NCBI GenBank assembly: GCA_016931875.1
Contig: JAFGDX010000438.1
Span: 1-5,603, forward strand
Length of the DNA stretch: 5,603 bases
Direction of reading: 5' to 3'
Source: Prolixibacteraceae bacterium
GTDB taxonomy: Bacteria > Bacteroidota > Bacteroidia > Bacteroidales > Prolixibacteraceae
The notes below the pieces were generated by a model. The model was given only the letters and a program-made list of their open reading frames with translations. It made no database searches and was not told the origin of the DNA. The translations under genes were made by a program, and so were the position numbers. This document shows, one piece after another, positions 1-5,603 of this stretch; within the stretch, counting starts at the first letter, position 1, and each line of letters opens with the position of its first letter.

Positions 1-118
1 ACATTCCAAAACGCGCGTCAGTAAACCACTTTGCGCGCTCGTTGGTTTGTTGCTGTCCAAAAATGTTACTTCCTGAAAAACTAAAAAAGACTAAAAAAAA
101 GAGCAGTTTCAATTTCAT
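1..118 (-). CDS. Exported GH29-type alpha-L-fucosidase, N-terminal fragment (cut by left edge)
   Basis: Only the first 39 codons lie in the window; the gene continues beyond the left edge. Starting at the ATG at 118-116, the protein opens with a classical Sec signal peptide: Lys2 and Lys4, then a Leu/Phe-rich core at about residues 5-15, with likely cleavage near Gly21/Gln22. The mature start reads ERAKWFTDARFGM (residues 27-39). This matches the start of the catalytic barrel of glycoside hydrolase family 29, where it normally continues into a FIHWG motif; that continuation is outside the window. Family members are retaining alpha-L-fucosidases that release fucose from glycans, here in the periplasm or outside the cell. 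No Shine-Dalgarno is visible. The gene lies 134 bp downstream of the decarboxylase on the same strand, too far to assume cotranscription. Family assignment rests on this short motif, but the motif is distinctive. Confidence 0.8.
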   Translation of the reverse strand, partial: MKLKLLFFLVFFSFSGSNIFGQQQTNERAKWFTDARFGM

Positions 119-160
119 ACTATTAAAATTGTTTGTTTTTAGCGGTATAGTATGGAACTC

Positions 161-204
161 GCATGTATTTTAATCATACTCCAGGGTGTAATTATCTTAC
201 ATGC
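161..204. repeat. Extended imperfect inverted repeat upstream of the fucosidase gene
   Basis: Perfect 7-bp outer arms, GCATGTA (161-167) and TACATGC (198-204), flank an inner match of TAAT (171-174) with ATTA (191-194) in the same register. Further scattered pairs continue towards the centre at about 182.5. The whole element ends 42 bp before the fucosidase ATG, in the spacer between the decarboxylase stop and that gene. No run of T follows on either strand, so it does not look like an intrinsic terminator. It could be an operator dyad or a structured leader; the function is unknown. The rest of the 119-252 spacer shows nothing I can name. Confidence 0.45.
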
Positions 205-252
205 TCGTTTCATTTTGATTTCTGGTTTAGGTTTGTATAAAAGCAGGAAAAA

Positions 253-1389
253 TTATGACAATCTGGCTTTAAAATCTTCGTACTGAAATTGTCTTACTAT
301 CCTGAGTTCGTCATTTTCTGTCCAGATTGCAATGGCCGGATGATTTACTCCGTTAAACATGGTGGTTTTTACCATGGTGTAATGAATCATGTCGAGAAAA
401 ACAATCTGTTCGCCAATCTGCAGTTCATGCCCAAAATCGTATGCTTCCATAAAATCGCCGGCCAGACAACTCACACCGCCAAGACGGTACAAATACCGGC
501 TGTTTTTATCCGGTTCTTTGGCGCCGGCAATGCGCGGGCGATAGGGCATTTCCAGCGTATCGGGCATGTGGGCGGTAAACGAAACATCGAGAATGGCCGT
601 TTTTATACCTTTGTGCTGAACAATGTCCATTACTTTCGACACCAGAACCCCGGTGTCCCAGGCAATGGCGCTTCCCGGTTCCAGGATAACTTTTACATTG
701 TATTTATTTTTGAAATTCTGCAACAGTTGAATCAGGTGTTGGTGGTTATAACCTTTACGTGTCATCAAATGACCGCCACCCATATTTACCCATTTTACCT
801 GGTGCAGGTATTTCCCAAATTTGGCTTCCAGGTTCTGCAATACTTTTTCAAGGCTGTACGAATCGGATTCGCACAACACATGAAAATGGATACCTTCCAC
901 GCCTTCGGGAAGTTTTTTTGGGAATTCATCGCTTCCTACCCCCAAACGTGAGCCGGCCGCACTTGGGTTGTAGAGATCGGTTTCCACATCAGAATATTCC
1001 GGATTCACCCTGATTCCGCAGGAAATGGGATGGTCCGCCTTTTTTGTTTCCCCATAAAACTTTTGAAATTGGTTGAGTGAATTGAAAACTATGTGACTTG
1101 CATAACTCGCCAATTCTTCAAATTCTTCTTCAAAATACACCGGCGAATAAACATGAGCGCGGGTTTTCATTTCCTCGAAACACAGCCGGGCTTCGTTGAG
1201 CGAACTGGCAGTTGCTCCGTTTAAATACTCGCGAACCAATGGAAAAGCGCTCCACATGGCAAATCCTTTAAATGCCAGAATGATTTCTATATCGGCTTCT
1301 TTTTGAACACGGTGAATCAATTCCAGGTTTTGCCGAAGCAGTTTTTCGTTGAGGACAAAAGCAGGCGAAGGTATTTTTGAATAGTCCAA
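253..1389 (-). CDS. nspC: Carboxynorspermidine/carboxyspermidine decarboxylase (PLP, fold III)
   Basis: This 378-residue protein has the usual length and motifs of the NspC group of alanine-racemase-fold, PLP-dependent decarboxylases. It decarboxylates carboxyspermidine to spermidine, or carboxynorspermidine to norspermidine, in the cytoplasm. Visible landmarks are the PLP lysine in LAFKGFAMW (Lys41), HFHVLCES (168-175), the glycine-rich phosphate loop MGGGH (203-207), EPGSA (237-241), the catalytic-cysteine segment GGVSCLAGD (Cys308) and the C-terminal DMIHYTMVKTTMFNG (333-347). The start is taken as TTG at 1389-1387. No ATG or GTG lies in frame between it and the upstream gene's stop codon, and the next Met (residue 45) falls after the PLP lysine. 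It follows the dehydrogenase by 60 bp on the same strand, with an intrinsic terminator in the gap. In Bacteroidota this enzyme is known to serve spermidine synthesis, so spermidine is the likelier product; substrate choice cannot be read from sequence. Confidence 0.93.
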   Translation of the reverse strand: MDYSKIPSPAFVLNEKLLRQNLELIHRVQKEADIEIILAFKGFAMWSAFPLVREYLNGATASSLNEARLCFEEMKTRAHVYSPVYFEEEFEELASYASHIVFNSLNQFQKFYGETKKADHPISCGIRVNPEYSDVETDLYNPSAAGSRLGVGSDEFPKKLPEGVEGIHFHVLCESDSYSLEKVLQNLEAKFGKYLHQVKWVNMGGGHLMTRKGYNHQHLIQLLQNFKNKYNVKVILEPGSAIAWDTGVLVSKVMDIVQHKGIKTAILDVSFTAHMPDTLEMPYRPRIAGAKEPDKNSRYLYRLGGVSCLAGDFMEAYDFGHELQIGEQIVFLDMIHYTMVKTTMFNGVNHPAIAIWTENDELRIVRQFQYEDFKARLS

Positions 1390-1401
1390 TGGCGTAAATT
1401 T

Positions 1402-1436
1402 AAAAAAACAGAGCTTCGTTGTTAGCGAAGCCCTGT
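1402..1436 (-). terminator. Intrinsic terminator between the two polyamine genes
   Basis: Read on the minus strand, ACAGGGCTTCG (1436-1426) pairs with CGAAGCTCTGT (1418-1408) over 11 bp with a single G-U pair. The loop is 7 nt, and the stem runs straight into seven T residues (1408-1402). On the plus strand the G-U becomes an A-C mismatch and no T-run follows, so the element is oriented for minus-strand transcripts. It begins 13 bp after the dehydrogenase stop codon and ends 12 bp before the decarboxylase start. It should end or attenuate transcription between two genes of one pathway. The structure is seen directly; its efficiency is not known. Confidence 0.85.
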
Positions 1437-1449
1437 CGTATTTTGAAAA

Positions 1450-2643
1450 TTAAACTTCTAAATCAACATTAAAAACTTCGTTCCAGGGTAACCCGTGTTC
1501 TCCGATTTTTTCCATAAACGGATCAGGGTTGAATTCTTCCACATTAAAAACCCCTTTTCCACTCCATTTTCCGGTTAATACCATCATGGCGCCCAACATG
1601 GCCGGAACACCTGTGGTATAGGAAACACCCTGTGTGCCGGTTTCCTGATAAGCCACCTGGTGGCTGCAATTGTTCCAAATGTAATAGGTTTGTTCCTTCC
1701 CGTCTTTAACTCCTTTAATGCGACAGCCAATAGAAGTTTCGCCGGTGTAGTTTTCGCCCAAATCGCCCGGATTTGGAAGCACCGCTTTCAGAAATTCCAG
1801 CGGAATAATATCCACACCTTTGTATTTTACCGGGTCAATCCGCGACATGCCAATGTTCTGAATCACACGGAGGTGGGTCAGGTACTCATCGCCAAAGGTC
1901 ATCCAGAAACGCGCCTGTTTCAGGCTGGGGAAGTTTTTCACCAGCGACTCCAGTTCTTCGTGGTACAAAACATACGAGTTACGTGGCCCAATATTGGGAT
2001 AATTAAGCGATTTTTTAATTTCAAACGGTTCGGTTTCAACCCATTCTCCGTCCTTCCAGTAACGGCCTTTTTGCGTAATTTCCCGGATATTAATTTCAGG
2101 ATTAAAATTGGTGGCAAATGCTTTTCCGTGGTCGCCGCCGTTGCAGTCAACAATATCAAGGTAATGCAGTTCATCAAAATGATGTTTGGCTGCATAAGCT
2201 GTGTAAATGCTGGTTACACCGGGGTCGAACCCGCAACCCAGTACCGCCATAATTCCTTTTTCCTTAAACCGGTCGTGGTAGGCCCACTGCCAGCTGTATT
2301 CAAATTTTGCCACATCTTTGGGTTCGTAGTTGGCTGTATCGAGGTAGTTTACACCGGTTTCCAAACAGGCATCCATAATCGGGAGATCCTGGTAAGGAAG
2401 TGCGACATTGATCACCAGTTCCGGTTTGAATCTGTTAATCAGTTCCACTACCTCAGGCACATTATCGGCATTTACCTGGGCCGTTTGAATGCGCCCTTTT
2501 CCAACCTCCTGTGCAATTACATCGCATTTTGATTTTGTTCGACTGGCCAGCATTATTTCAGAAAAAACATCAGGATTGTCGGCACATTTGCTGGCAACAA
2601 CGCGGCCAACTCCCCCTGCTCCAATAATTAAAACTTTGCTCAT
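1450..2643 (-). CDS. Carboxynorspermidine/carboxyspermidine dehydrogenase (saccharopine dehydrogenase family)
   Basis: This 397-residue cytoplasmic oxidoreductase reductively condenses L-aspartate beta-semialdehyde with putrescine (or 1,3-diaminopropane) using NADPH, giving carboxyspermidine (or carboxynorspermidine). The N-terminal Rossmann domain opens with VLIIGAGGVGRVVA (residues 4-17), a dinucleotide-binding glycine motif. NVALPYQDLPIMDACLETG (79-97) and YLDTANYE (100-107) are typical of the saccharopine-dehydrogenase fold. GCGFDPGVTS (136-145) leads into the C-terminal substrate domain, which contains DCNGGDHG (166-173). Length fits the family. The family alone would also allow a lysine-pathway saccharopine enzyme, but the adjacent nspC settles the role as polyamine synthesis. 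The ATG at 2643-2641 follows an A-rich leader made of a 10-bp tandem repeat, without a Shine-Dalgarno. It is the first gene on its strand, facing away from the nitroreductase gene. Its TAA stop is in the same frame as the downstream decarboxylase. Confidence 0.92.
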   Translation of the reverse strand: MSKVLIIGAGGVGRVVASKCADNPDVFSEIMLASRTKSKCDVIAQEVGKGRIQTAQVNADNVPEVVELINRFKPELVINVALPYQDLPIMDACLETGVNYLDTANYEPKDVAKFEYSWQWAYHDRFKEKGIMAVLGCGFDPGVTSIYTAYAAKHHFDELHYLDIVDCNGGDHGKAFATNFNPEINIREITQKGRYWKDGEWVETEPFEIKKSLNYPNIGPRNSYVLYHEELESLVKNFPSLKQARFWMTFGDEYLTHLRVIQNIGMSRIDPVKYKGVDIIPLEFLKAVLPNPGDLGENYTGETSIGCRIKGVKDGKEQTYYIWNNCSHQVAYQETGTQGVSYTTGVPAMLGAMMVLTGKWSGKGVFNVEEFNPDPFMEKIGEHGLPWNEVFNVDLEV

Positions 2644-2662
2644 TTTTAACCGTTTTTAACCG
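2643..2662 (-). repeat. Perfect 10-bp tandem repeat overlapping the dehydrogenase start codon
   Basis: On the minus strand CGGTTAAAAA occurs twice in direct succession (2662-2653 and 2652-2643). The last A of the second copy is the A of the ATG start codon. The unit therefore supplies both the A-rich stretch just before the start and an identical copy upstream. It may simply be a small slippage duplication, or it may affect ribosome loading. The repeat itself is seen directly; any function is inference. Confidence 0.8.
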
Positions 2663-2823
2663 GAATCAAACCCGGAATTACTATTTCCTGTATTGTATGA
2701 AATATTTATGTTTTAAGCAAATTAAGTACTTTTTTAGAAGATACGGAATTCGATTTACAAGATTTCAAAAAAACAATCAACATTTTACTTCATTTCCAGT
2801 TTAATATAAAAAATTCAATAATT
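2644..2823. promoter_or_regulatory. Divergent intergenic region between the polyamine genes and the nitroreductase gene
   Basis: This 180-bp AT-rich spacer lies between two genes pointing outwards, so it should hold a promoter for each direction. I searched for the Bacteroidota pattern (TTTG, about 19-21 bp, TAnnTTTG). Only near matches appear: TTAATTTG on the minus strand (2725-2718), and TATGTTTT (2707-2714) and TACTTTTT (2727-2734) on the plus strand. None has a convincing upstream TTTG at the right distance, so no promoter is placed. CCGGAAT occurs twice 12 bp apart near the dehydrogenase end (2660-2666 and 2672-2678). Confidence 0.5.
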
Positions 2824-3387
2824 ATGCATATAAATGAAATTATAAGAAAACGCAGGGCAACACCTCCAAAATTTATGACAAAGGAGAATATTGAGAAAAA
2901 AGTTATTGAGCAAATGCTTGAAAATGCCAACTGGGCACCCAACCACAAAAAAACAGAACCCTGGCGGTTTCAGGTGTTCACCGGCGATGCAAAGGAAAAA
3001 CTGGCTGACGATATTTACTGCCTGCTCGACGAAAAAATAAAAAAGGGAACCGCTATTCATCCGCAAAAAGCAGCAGATTTAAGGGAAAATATCAAAAGAG
3101 TCCCGGTTGTTATTGTTATCTCCATGCAGCGCGACGAGGCCAAACGGCTCCCGGAATGGGAAGAAATTGCGGCTGTTTCAATAGCGGTTCAAAATATGTG
3201 GCTTACTGCAACCGAAATGGGGCTGGGCGCTTTTTGGGCTTCACCACAATTCTTACCTTTGCTCAACGAAGTTTTGAATATTCATCACGGACAGATGGCT
3301 ATGGGATTTTTTTACGTGGGGAAAACAGCCATGGATTACCCTTCACCCGGCCGCGGACCAGTGGATTCAAAAGTGGAGTGGAAGTAA
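2824..3387 (+). CDS. Nitroreductase-family flavoprotein (YdjA-like, small)
   Basis: This 187-residue cytoplasmic protein belongs to the FMN-dependent nitroreductase fold, a family that uses NAD(P)H to reduce nitroaromatics, quinones or other unsaturated substrates. The N-terminal IIRKRRATPPKF (residues 6-17) supplies the arginines that usually contact the FMN phosphate. ANWAPNHKKTEPWRFQVF (35-52) is the family hallmark, with PWRF at 46-49. The central helix EIAAVSIAVQNMWLTATEMG (114-133) and GAFWAS (135-140) are also typical, followed by MAMGFFYVGK (158-167). The length and the APNHKKTEPWRF form resemble the short YdjA-type subgroup, whose physiological substrate is poorly defined. The ATG at 2824 follows an AT-rich leader with no Shine-Dalgarno and starts right at the conserved N-terminus. 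The SGNH hydrolase gene begins 16 bp after its stop, suggesting one transcript. The two functions have no obvious link. Confidence 0.9.
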   Translation: MHINEIIRKRRATPPKFMTKENIEKKVIEQMLENANWAPNHKKTEPWRFQVFTGDAKEKLADDIYCLLDEKIKKGTAIHPQKAADLRENIKRVPVVIVISMQRDEAKRLPEWEEIAAVSIAVQNMWLTATEMGLGAFWASPQFLPLLNEVLNIHHGQMAMGFFYVGKTAMDYPSPGRGPVDSKVEWK

Positions 3388-3403
3388 ATTAAACACACCA
3401 AAA

Positions 3404-4609
3404 ATGAAAAAGATACTGGGAGTTTTAATCGTTATTTTGTGCAGCGCTTATACATTTTCAAATCCAACCTACGATGAAAAGCTGCCTTCCCGAAAATATC
3501 ATGCACATCGATCTGCCTTAAAAAACTCATTTTTAAAATTTTCAACAGAAAAAAAAGGACGCGTGGTTTTTCTGGGAGGTTCAATTACTCACAATCCGGG
3601 GTGGAGAGATTCGGTGTGCAATTATTTAACCCAAAAATTTCCTGAAACCGAATTTGATTTTATCAATGCCGGCATTCCTTCGATGGGTTCAACGCCCGGA
3701 GCTTTTCGTTTTGAACGCGATGTTTTGAAAAACGGCCCGGTTGATTTGCTTTTTGAAGAAGCCGCCGTGAATGACGACACCAACGGCAGAACACCAAAGG
3801 AAATCATCAGGGGAATGGAGGGAATTGTTCGCCATGCTTTAACAGCCAACCCGGCCTGTGATATAGTTTTGATGTACTTTGCCGACCCGGGGAAAACAGA
3901 ACACTACCATGCACAGGAAATTCCGGCTGAAATTGCATTACACGATTCGGTGGCAAAACACTACAACATCCCGGCTATCAACCTGGCAAAAGAAGTTGCC
4001 GAACGAATCGATGCCGGGGAGTTTAGCTGGGAAAACGATTTTAAAGATCTTCACCCCTCTCCTTTTGGGCAAAATATTTATTTTCAGTCCATCAGGTTTT
4101 TTCTTGAAGAGGAATGGAAAACCAGTTCTCAGGCTGAAAAAATGCCGGAAAAAGAAATCCCCTCTCCGATCGATAAATATTCATATTCCAACGGAAAACT
4201 GGTTGAACCCAATCCCCGAAAATCGTTTAAAGGCTGGGAAATGATTGATAACTGGTATCCGCAAGATGGAAAAGAAACCCGGCCCAATTATGTAAATGTT
4301 CCGATACTGGAAGGCAGCTACCCCGGAAAAACCATCAAATTTCATTTTAAGGGAAATGCCGTTGGAATTGCCGTTGCTGCCGGCCCCGATGCCGGAATAA
4401 TTGAATACAGTGTTGATAACCACCCGTGGAAAAAACAGGATTTATACACCCCGTGGAGCAATTTTTTGCATTTGCCCTGGTATTACACGCTGGAAAGCGG
4501 ATTACAAAACAGAAACCACACCCTGCAAATCAGAGTTTCGGAAAATAAAAATTCTGAAAGCCGCGGAAATGTTTGCCGTATCAGGTACTTCTTTTTTAAT
4601 GCTGAATAA
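3404..4609 (+). CDS. Exported SGNH/GDSL-type hydrolase with extra C-terminal domain
   Basis: This 401-residue protein has a Sec signal peptide (Lys2-Lys3, hydrophobic core 4-17, cleavage near Ser19/Asn20). The catalytic domain covers about residues 45-240 and shows the four SGNH blocks: VVFLGGSIT with nucleophile Ser60, NAGIPSMGST with Gly90, EEAAVNDD with Asn123, and DLHPSP with Asp215 and His217. Such enzymes are mostly esterases, often removing acetyl groups from polysaccharides; the substrate cannot be read here. A spacer rich in Glu, Lys and Pro (about 241-260) leads to a C-terminal domain (about 265-400). That domain carries KGNAVGIAVAAGPDAG (316-331), EYSVDNHPW (334-342) and a His/Trp-rich segment, compatible with a beta-sandwich that binds or completes a glycan site. 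The gene follows the nitroreductase gene by 16 bp and starts at an ATG after an A-rich leader. Location is probably periplasmic or secreted. Class is secure; specificity is unknown. Confidence 0.85.
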   Translation: MKKILGVLIVILCSAYTFSNPTYDEKLPSRKYHAHRSALKNSFLKFSTEKKGRVVFLGGSITHNPGWRDSVCNYLTQKFPETEFDFINAGIPSMGSTPGAFRFERDVLKNGPVDLLFEEAAVNDDTNGRTPKEIIRGMEGIVRHALTANPACDIVLMYFADPGKTEHYHAQEIPAEIALHDSVAKHYNIPAINLAKEVAERIDAGEFSWENDFKDLHPSPFGQNIYFQSIRFFLEEEWKTSSQAEKMPEKEIPSPIDKYSYSNGKLVEPNPRKSFKGWEMIDNWYPQDGKETRPNYVNVPILEGSYPGKTIKFHFKGNAVGIAVAAGPDAGIIEYSVDNHPWKKQDLYTPWSNFLHLPWYYTLESGLQNRNHTLQIRVSENKNSESRGNVCRIRYFFFNAE

Positions 4610-4700
4610 AAGGGCCTTTTCAGACTTATTATCCCAAATTTGAAATGTAAAACAAAAATGCATTTGTATACACAAGACAATCTTAACCAAAGCAAAAATG

Positions 4701-4740
4701 AACTCAAAAAAAACAAAATTTGCTTTTGAGTTTTAATTTT
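4701..4740 (+). terminator. AT-rich terminator-like hairpin after the SGNH gene
   Basis: AACTCAAAA (4701-4709) pairs perfectly with TTTTGAGTT (4724-4732). TTTTAATTTT (4731-4740) overlaps the end of the stem and gives a broken T-run on the plus strand. The loop is 14 nt and itself contains a weak CAAA/TTTG pairing. The hairpin lies 91 bp after the SGNH stop codon and 108 bp before the next gene, a sensible place to end the nitroreductase-SGNH transcript. The low GC content makes it a weaker candidate than the terminator at 1402-1436. The rest of the 4610-4848 spacer holds two short palindromes, AAATGCATTT (4656-4665) and TGTATACA (4665-4672), and otherwise nothing I can name. Confidence 0.55.
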
Positions 4741-4848
4741 CACAAAAAAAACTTCTCAAACACGGCAAAATAAAAGCTTTGTATTATTTTTATCGTTTCG
4801 TAATCATATAAATAAAAAAATTAATCAAACTAAAAGAAAACTACTATT

Positions 4849-5603
4849 ATGAAGACTTTGCAAAATAGAAGGGATTTTTTCAGGATTTCAGCGGCCGGTT
4901 CACTGGGACTGATTGCTTTGGGGCCACTTGCCTGCACATCGGGCGGCGCGGTTGACAAGAAAAGCTTTGGTGTAGGATTGCAATTGTACACCATTCGCGA
5001 TGCCATGGCTGCCGACGTACCGGGTTCGCTTAAAAAAGTTTCCGATCTCGGTTATAAATATGTTGAACTTGCCGATTATGCCAACGGTAAATTTTATGGC
5101 TATTCGCCTTCTGAATTTAAAAAGATGGTTAACGACCTGGGAATGGAGGCCAACAGCAGCCACACCGCAGTTGAATCGGCAGTGGTTACCACCGACAGTG
5201 CTAAATTAATGGCCGATGCTCATGCCGAATTAGGGGTTAAATACTGTGTTCAACCCTGGATTAACGACGAAGACCGAAATATTGAAACCTACAAAAGAAT
5301 GATTGCCGACTGGAACGAAGTAGGCCGCATTATGAAAGATGTGGGAATTCAGTTTGCCTATCACAACCACAATTTTGAATTCAAAGAAATGGAGGGTTTG
5401 ATTCCTTATTATGATATTTTTATGACCGAAATGGACAAGGACCTGATTACCATGGAACTGGATTTATACTGGGCAACAAAAGCCGGACAGGACCCCGTGG
5501 AAATGTTTAACAAATACCCGGGCCGTTTCCAGTTGTGGCATTTTAAAGACATGAGCGAACAAAGCGAACCATTTTACGAAGTAATTAAAGACGACATTAC
5601 TTC
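4849..5603 (+). CDS. Tat-exported sugar isomerase/epimerase-like TIM barrel (cut by right edge)
   Basis: The first 251 codons are present and the frame is open at the right edge. The N-terminus carries a twin-arginine signal, NRRDFFRIS (residues 6-14), then a hydrophobic stretch (15-28) ending at Cys29 (GPLACTSGG). This suggests Tat export and possibly lipid attachment, though Leu sits at -2 rather than -3, so the lipobox is imperfect. From residue 40 the protein matches the AP-endonuclease-2/xylose-isomerase-like barrel: VGLQLYTIRDAM (42-53), GYKYVELADY (68-77), SSHTAVE (103-109), FAYHNHNFEF (169-178), TMELDLYWATKAG (201-213) and LWHFKD (229-234). Glu74, His172, His174, Glu203, Asp205 and His231 are candidate metal and active-site residues. 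The family is usually labelled sugar phosphate isomerase/epimerase, but an exported member probably acts on unphosphorylated sugars or keto-glycosides (inference). The ATG follows an A-rich leader without a Shine-Dalgarno. It is separated from the SGNH gene by 239 bp and a likely terminator, so it should have its own promoter. Confidence 0.88.
   Translation, partial: MKTLQNRRDFFRISAAGSLGLIALGPLACTSGGAVDKKSFGVGLQLYTIRDAMAADVPGSLKKVSDLGYKYVELADYANGKFYGYSPSEFKKMVNDLGMEANSSHTAVESAVVTTDSAKLMADAHAELGVKYCVQPWINDEDRNIETYKRMIADWNEVGRIMKDVGIQFAYHNHNFEFKEMEGLIPYYDIFMTEMDKDLITMELDLYWATKAGQDPVEMFNKYPGRFQLWHFKDMSEQSEPFYEVIKDDIT

Noticed and set aside
289..951. Long open frame on the plus strand opposite the decarboxylase gene
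   Set aside because: It lies wholly antisense to a gene with clear family motifs, and its product is rich in Phe, His and Gln with no recognisable domain. It is a by-product of the codon usage of the real gene.
1445..1475. Promoter-like TTTT-N19-TAATTTTC on the minus strand at the end of the dehydrogenase gene
   Set aside because: Each element has one mismatch in very AT-rich DNA, and a transcript from here would still run into the terminator at 1402-1436, so it would not explain decarboxylase expression.
1660..2532. 290-codon open frame on the plus strand opposite the dehydrogenase gene
   Set aside because: It is antisense to a well-supported gene. The translation is rich in Phe, Val and Asn and has no family motif or membrane pattern. 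Its length alone is not evidence.
4608..4621. AAAAGGGCCTTTT just after the SGNH stop codon as a terminator
   Set aside because: The near-palindrome leaves a stem of only about 5 bp with a 3-nt loop and no following T-run beyond the stem itself.
4656..4672. Adjacent short palindromes AAATGCATTT and TGTATACA as operator sites
   Set aside because: Palindromes of 8-10 bp are expected by chance in AT-rich spacer DNA, and nothing else marks these as binding sites.
4774..4808. Possible Bacteroidota promoter before the isomerase gene (AAGCTTTG at 4774-4781 as a -7 element, or TTTG at 4778-4781 as -33 followed 19 bp later by TAATCATA)
   Set aside because: The two readings exclude each other and each matches only one half of the consensus. 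A promoter must exist nearby, but I cannot place it.

Overview
The window reads as a piece of a Bacteroidota chromosome, plausibly an environmental, glycan-degrading member (the family-level guess is inference). Support comes from AT-rich, A-rich translation starts with no clear Shine-Dalgarno, Lys/Asn/Phe-rich exported proteins, a two-gene carboxyspermidine-type polyamine module, and secreted glycan-active enzymes. Six protein genes are visible, two of them cut by the window edges. I see no tRNA, rRNA, CRISPR array, transposase or insertion sequence.

Left part, all on the minus strand (1-2643). Transcription runs right to left through a carboxynorspermidine/carboxyspermidine dehydrogenase (2643-1450), a carboxynorspermidine/carboxyspermidine decarboxylase (1389-253) and the first 39 codons of an exported GH29-type alpha-L-fucosidase (118 to the left edge). 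The first two catalyse consecutive steps: NADPH-dependent condensation of aspartate semialdehyde with a diamine, then PLP-dependent decarboxylation, giving spermidine (or norspermidine). A textbook intrinsic-terminator hairpin with a U-tract lies between them, so the decarboxylase may be made by partial readthrough. It also appears to start at TTG.

Centre and right, all on the plus strand (2824-5603). A 180-bp divergent spacer separates the polyamine genes from a small nitroreductase-family flavoprotein (2824-3387). That gene is followed after 16 bp by an exported SGNH/GDSL-type hydrolase with an extra C-terminal beta-rich domain (3404-4609), probably in the same transcript. A 239-bp spacer containing an AT-rich terminator-like hairpin then leads to a TIM-barrel sugar isomerase/epimerase-like protein with a twin-arginine export signal (4849 to the right edge).

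Putting it together: a housekeeping polyamine pair is embedded among exported glycan enzymes (fucosidase, esterase-like SGNH hydrolase, exported isomerase-like protein), as is common in polysaccharide-degrading Bacteroidota. No SusC/SusD pair or glycan regulator is visible, so this cannot be called a polysaccharide utilisation locus from the window alone. I did not find a convincing undescribed system. The points most worth a second look are the terminator inside the polyamine pair, the TTG start just after it, the extended dyad upstream of the fucosidase, and the uncharacterised C-terminal domain of the SGNH protein.
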